Of a stretch of 64,000 nucleotides of DNA, positions 62,779 through 64,000 are shown one piece after another (position 1 is the stretch's first letter; every line of letters starts with the position of its first letter). The translations under genes were made by a program, and so were the position numbers. The stretch comes from Deltaproteobacteria bacterium (GTDB lineage: Bacteria > Desulfobacterota > B13-G15 > RBG-16-54-18), in assembly GCA_016927065.1 (NCBI GenBank), contig JAFGNJ010000015.1:1-64000 (forward strand), given 5' to 3'. Below the pieces are notes generated by a model that was not told where the DNA came from, searched no databases, and saw nothing but the letters and a program-made list of their open reading frames with translations.

Positions 62779-64000
62779 TTATACCTTTTCTACCTTGGCA
62801 GGCACCCGCCCGTAAGCTGGTACCAGGGAACGGGGATCCAACTGAGGACCCATCAGCCGAGAGACATCCACATTACACAAGGCAAGGGAGAGGCAGAGGC
62901 AATCTTTCCTCATCCCCTCAGAGCCCTTCACCCCTATCTCCATCTCACCCCACGGGGTGACAATTCGTACGCGGTCACCATCTGCGACGCCTATTTTTGC
63001 GGCCTCCTCGGCGTTCATCGCCAGATATGAGCGGGCAACATGCGCCAACACCTGGGCCCTCCGCTGATGGTCATGCCCGATGAGATGACTCGAGAAGATA
63101 CCTTCGATAGAAAGGTAAAAAGGATAATCCTTTTTGCCTTGTTCCTGTTCGGTCTTCACAACCCCGAAGGCCGCCTCTTTCAATAGTTCTCCCCCACTGC
63201 CATTCCGCCGCTGGGGGGCATGCGGGTCAAACATTGTCCCTTTGTAAAAGGGGTTGGCATTGATGATCTCCTCAAAGACCGCCGCTGGTGAAACAACGGT
63301 CATCTCACTGCCCATATAGGAAGCCACCTCCGCAAAGATCTCCCCACCCCACCGCAAACCCTCGGGGGGTTTCAAGGCCCGGTGCAGCCGTTGGACCCGT
63401 CCCTCGCAGTTGGTGAAGGTGCCGTCCAACTCCGCAAAGGATAGGGCCGGAAGGAACACGTGGGCGCGTTCGGCCGTCTCAGAGAGAAACATATCCTGGG
63501 CCACCAGAAACTCCAGGGCTGCCAGTCCTTCCTCCACCAGGGACCTGGGGAGGGTAAGGAGGGGGTCCTCCCCCACAATAAACAGGGCCTTGATCTTCCT
63601 TTTGGCCGCCGCCTGAAACATCTCGACGCTGGAAAGACCTCTCTCACTGGCAGGCGCGTATCCGGGGAGGAGCGTAGGTGCGGCCCCCATCTCAACGGCA
63701 CCGACCATGTTGCTCTGAGGACCTACCCAGTGAAATCCGCCCTCACCGGTATCAGTCAGGGCACCGCACAGCAACGCCAGGTTGGCCAAGGCAGTAATCT
63801 GATCTACGCCGTTTGGCCCCTGGCCCAGCGGGGGGGAGCAGACAAAGGCCGGTTGTTTGGCATTAATCAAGTGCCCCGCCGCCTCCCTGACGAGTTCTTG
63901 GGAGCAACCAATCTCCTTCGCCACGGCGGCGGGTGTGAATTCCTTAGCAGCCTCCTTGAGTTCATTGAATCCCTTGATGCCATCGACTGACGGCCCCCAG
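62779..64000 (-). CDS. nuoG: NADH-quinone oxidoreductase subunit G, partial
   Basis: The minus-strand frame is open to the window edge, so about 406 C-terminal residues are seen and the N-terminal iron-sulfur region lies outside. The visible part is the molybdopterin-oxidoreductase-like domain. FIVGEDPLLTLPRSLVEEGL, VAQDMFLSETAERAHVFLPALSFAE and GTFTNCEGRVQRL resemble NuoG/formate dehydrogenase alpha, and the C-terminal dinucleotide-like domain ends around RVRIVTPWGEMEIGVKGSEGM. NuoG lacks a real molybdopterin cofactor, so this half is structural. A separate FdhA-type protein cannot be excluded without the N-terminus, but the nuoH neighbour supports NuoG. Confidence 0.82.
   Translation of the reverse strand, partial: WGPSVDGIKGFNELKEAAKEFTPAAVAKEIGCSQELVREAAGHLINAKQPAFVCSPPLGQGPNGVDQITALANLALLCGALTDTGEGGFHWVGPQSNMVGAVEMGAAPTLLPGYAPASERGLSSVEMFQAAAKRKIKALFIVGEDPLLTLPRSLVEEGLAALEFLVAQDMFLSETAERAHVFLPALSFAELDGTFTNCEGRVQRLHRALKPPEGLRWGGEIFAEVASYMGSEMTVVSPAAVFEEIINANPFYKGTMFDPHAPQRRNGSGGELLKEAAFGVVKTEQEQGKKDYPFYLSIEGIFSSHLIGHDHQRRAQVLAHVARSYLAMNAEEAAKIGVADGDRVRIVTPWGEMEIGVKGSEGMRKDCLCLSLALCNVDVSRLMGPQLDPRSLVPAYGRVPAKVEKV

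Overview
The window comes from a Gram-negative bacterium with about 50% GC chromosomal genes. It has lipoproteins, a TolC/RND exporter, PBP1C with an alpha-2-macroglobulin, and YajC. A 14-subunit-type complex I, a selenocysteine formate dehydrogenase and an NADH/ferredoxin module suggest an anaerobe or facultative anaerobe. The gene mix resembles Desulfobacterota (former Deltaproteobacteria), but there is no rRNA here to prove it. No tRNA, rRNA, CRISPR array, transposase or integrase was found.

Layout. 1-950: two small membrane-protein genes, one of which (585-932) sits in what looks like a solitary integron gene cassette with its attC site. 983-8553: housekeeping operons on the minus strand (yaiI-thrC-thiL-yhaM; a radical SAM enzyme with a nuclease-like protein; yqhQ), with an HU gene on the plus strand. 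8913-9836: an MJ0042 zinc-ribbon/DUF3426 membrane protein behind a promoter with repeated TGTACA boxes. 9954-14918 (minus): rpsF-ssb-rpsR-rplI-dnaB-pgsA-eno. 14982-18709 (minus): patatin-hypothetical-queA-tgt-yajC. 18805-21288: an L,D-transpeptidase-like protein, a bactofilin-like membrane protein and a small membrane protein. 21693-29761 (plus): an alpha-2-macroglobulin lipoprotein overlapped by pbpC. 29832-32430: small membrane and zinc-ribbon proteins, then a second solitary cassette (31948-32430) carrying a DUF3997-like lipoprotein. 32610-36003 (plus): hemE-hemH-hemG. 36262-38374: an MBL-fold hydrolase and a secreted tandem-repeat protein. 38504-44242 (minus): a tetR-tolC-adaptor-RND operon with an unusually short adaptor and an RND pump lacking the usual TM4 aspartates.

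The right third (44522-64000, all minus strand) is an energy-metabolism block. In transcription order it holds nuoG (cut by the window edge)-H-I-J-K-L-M-N. Next comes a regulatory-looking cluster: DRTGG, HATPase, [FeFe]-hydrogenase-like iron-sulfur protein, DRTGG, PHP, HATPase. Last are NuoE-like, 2Fe-2S ferredoxin-like, a NuoF-GltD/NfnB fusion and a formate dehydrogenase whose in-frame UGA at 46160-46162 is read as selenocysteine. A SECIS hairpin sits at the same distance from the UGA as in E. coli fdhF. Inference: formate oxidation feeds a flavin-based NAD(P)H/ferredoxin module, a hydrogenase-like sensor cluster monitors redox state, and complex I consumes the NADH.

The most notable items are the two integron cassettes sitting alone in the chromosome at similar AAG^TTA sites, the selenocysteine formate dehydrogenase with its putative bifurcating and sensory partners, and the divergent RND exporter.
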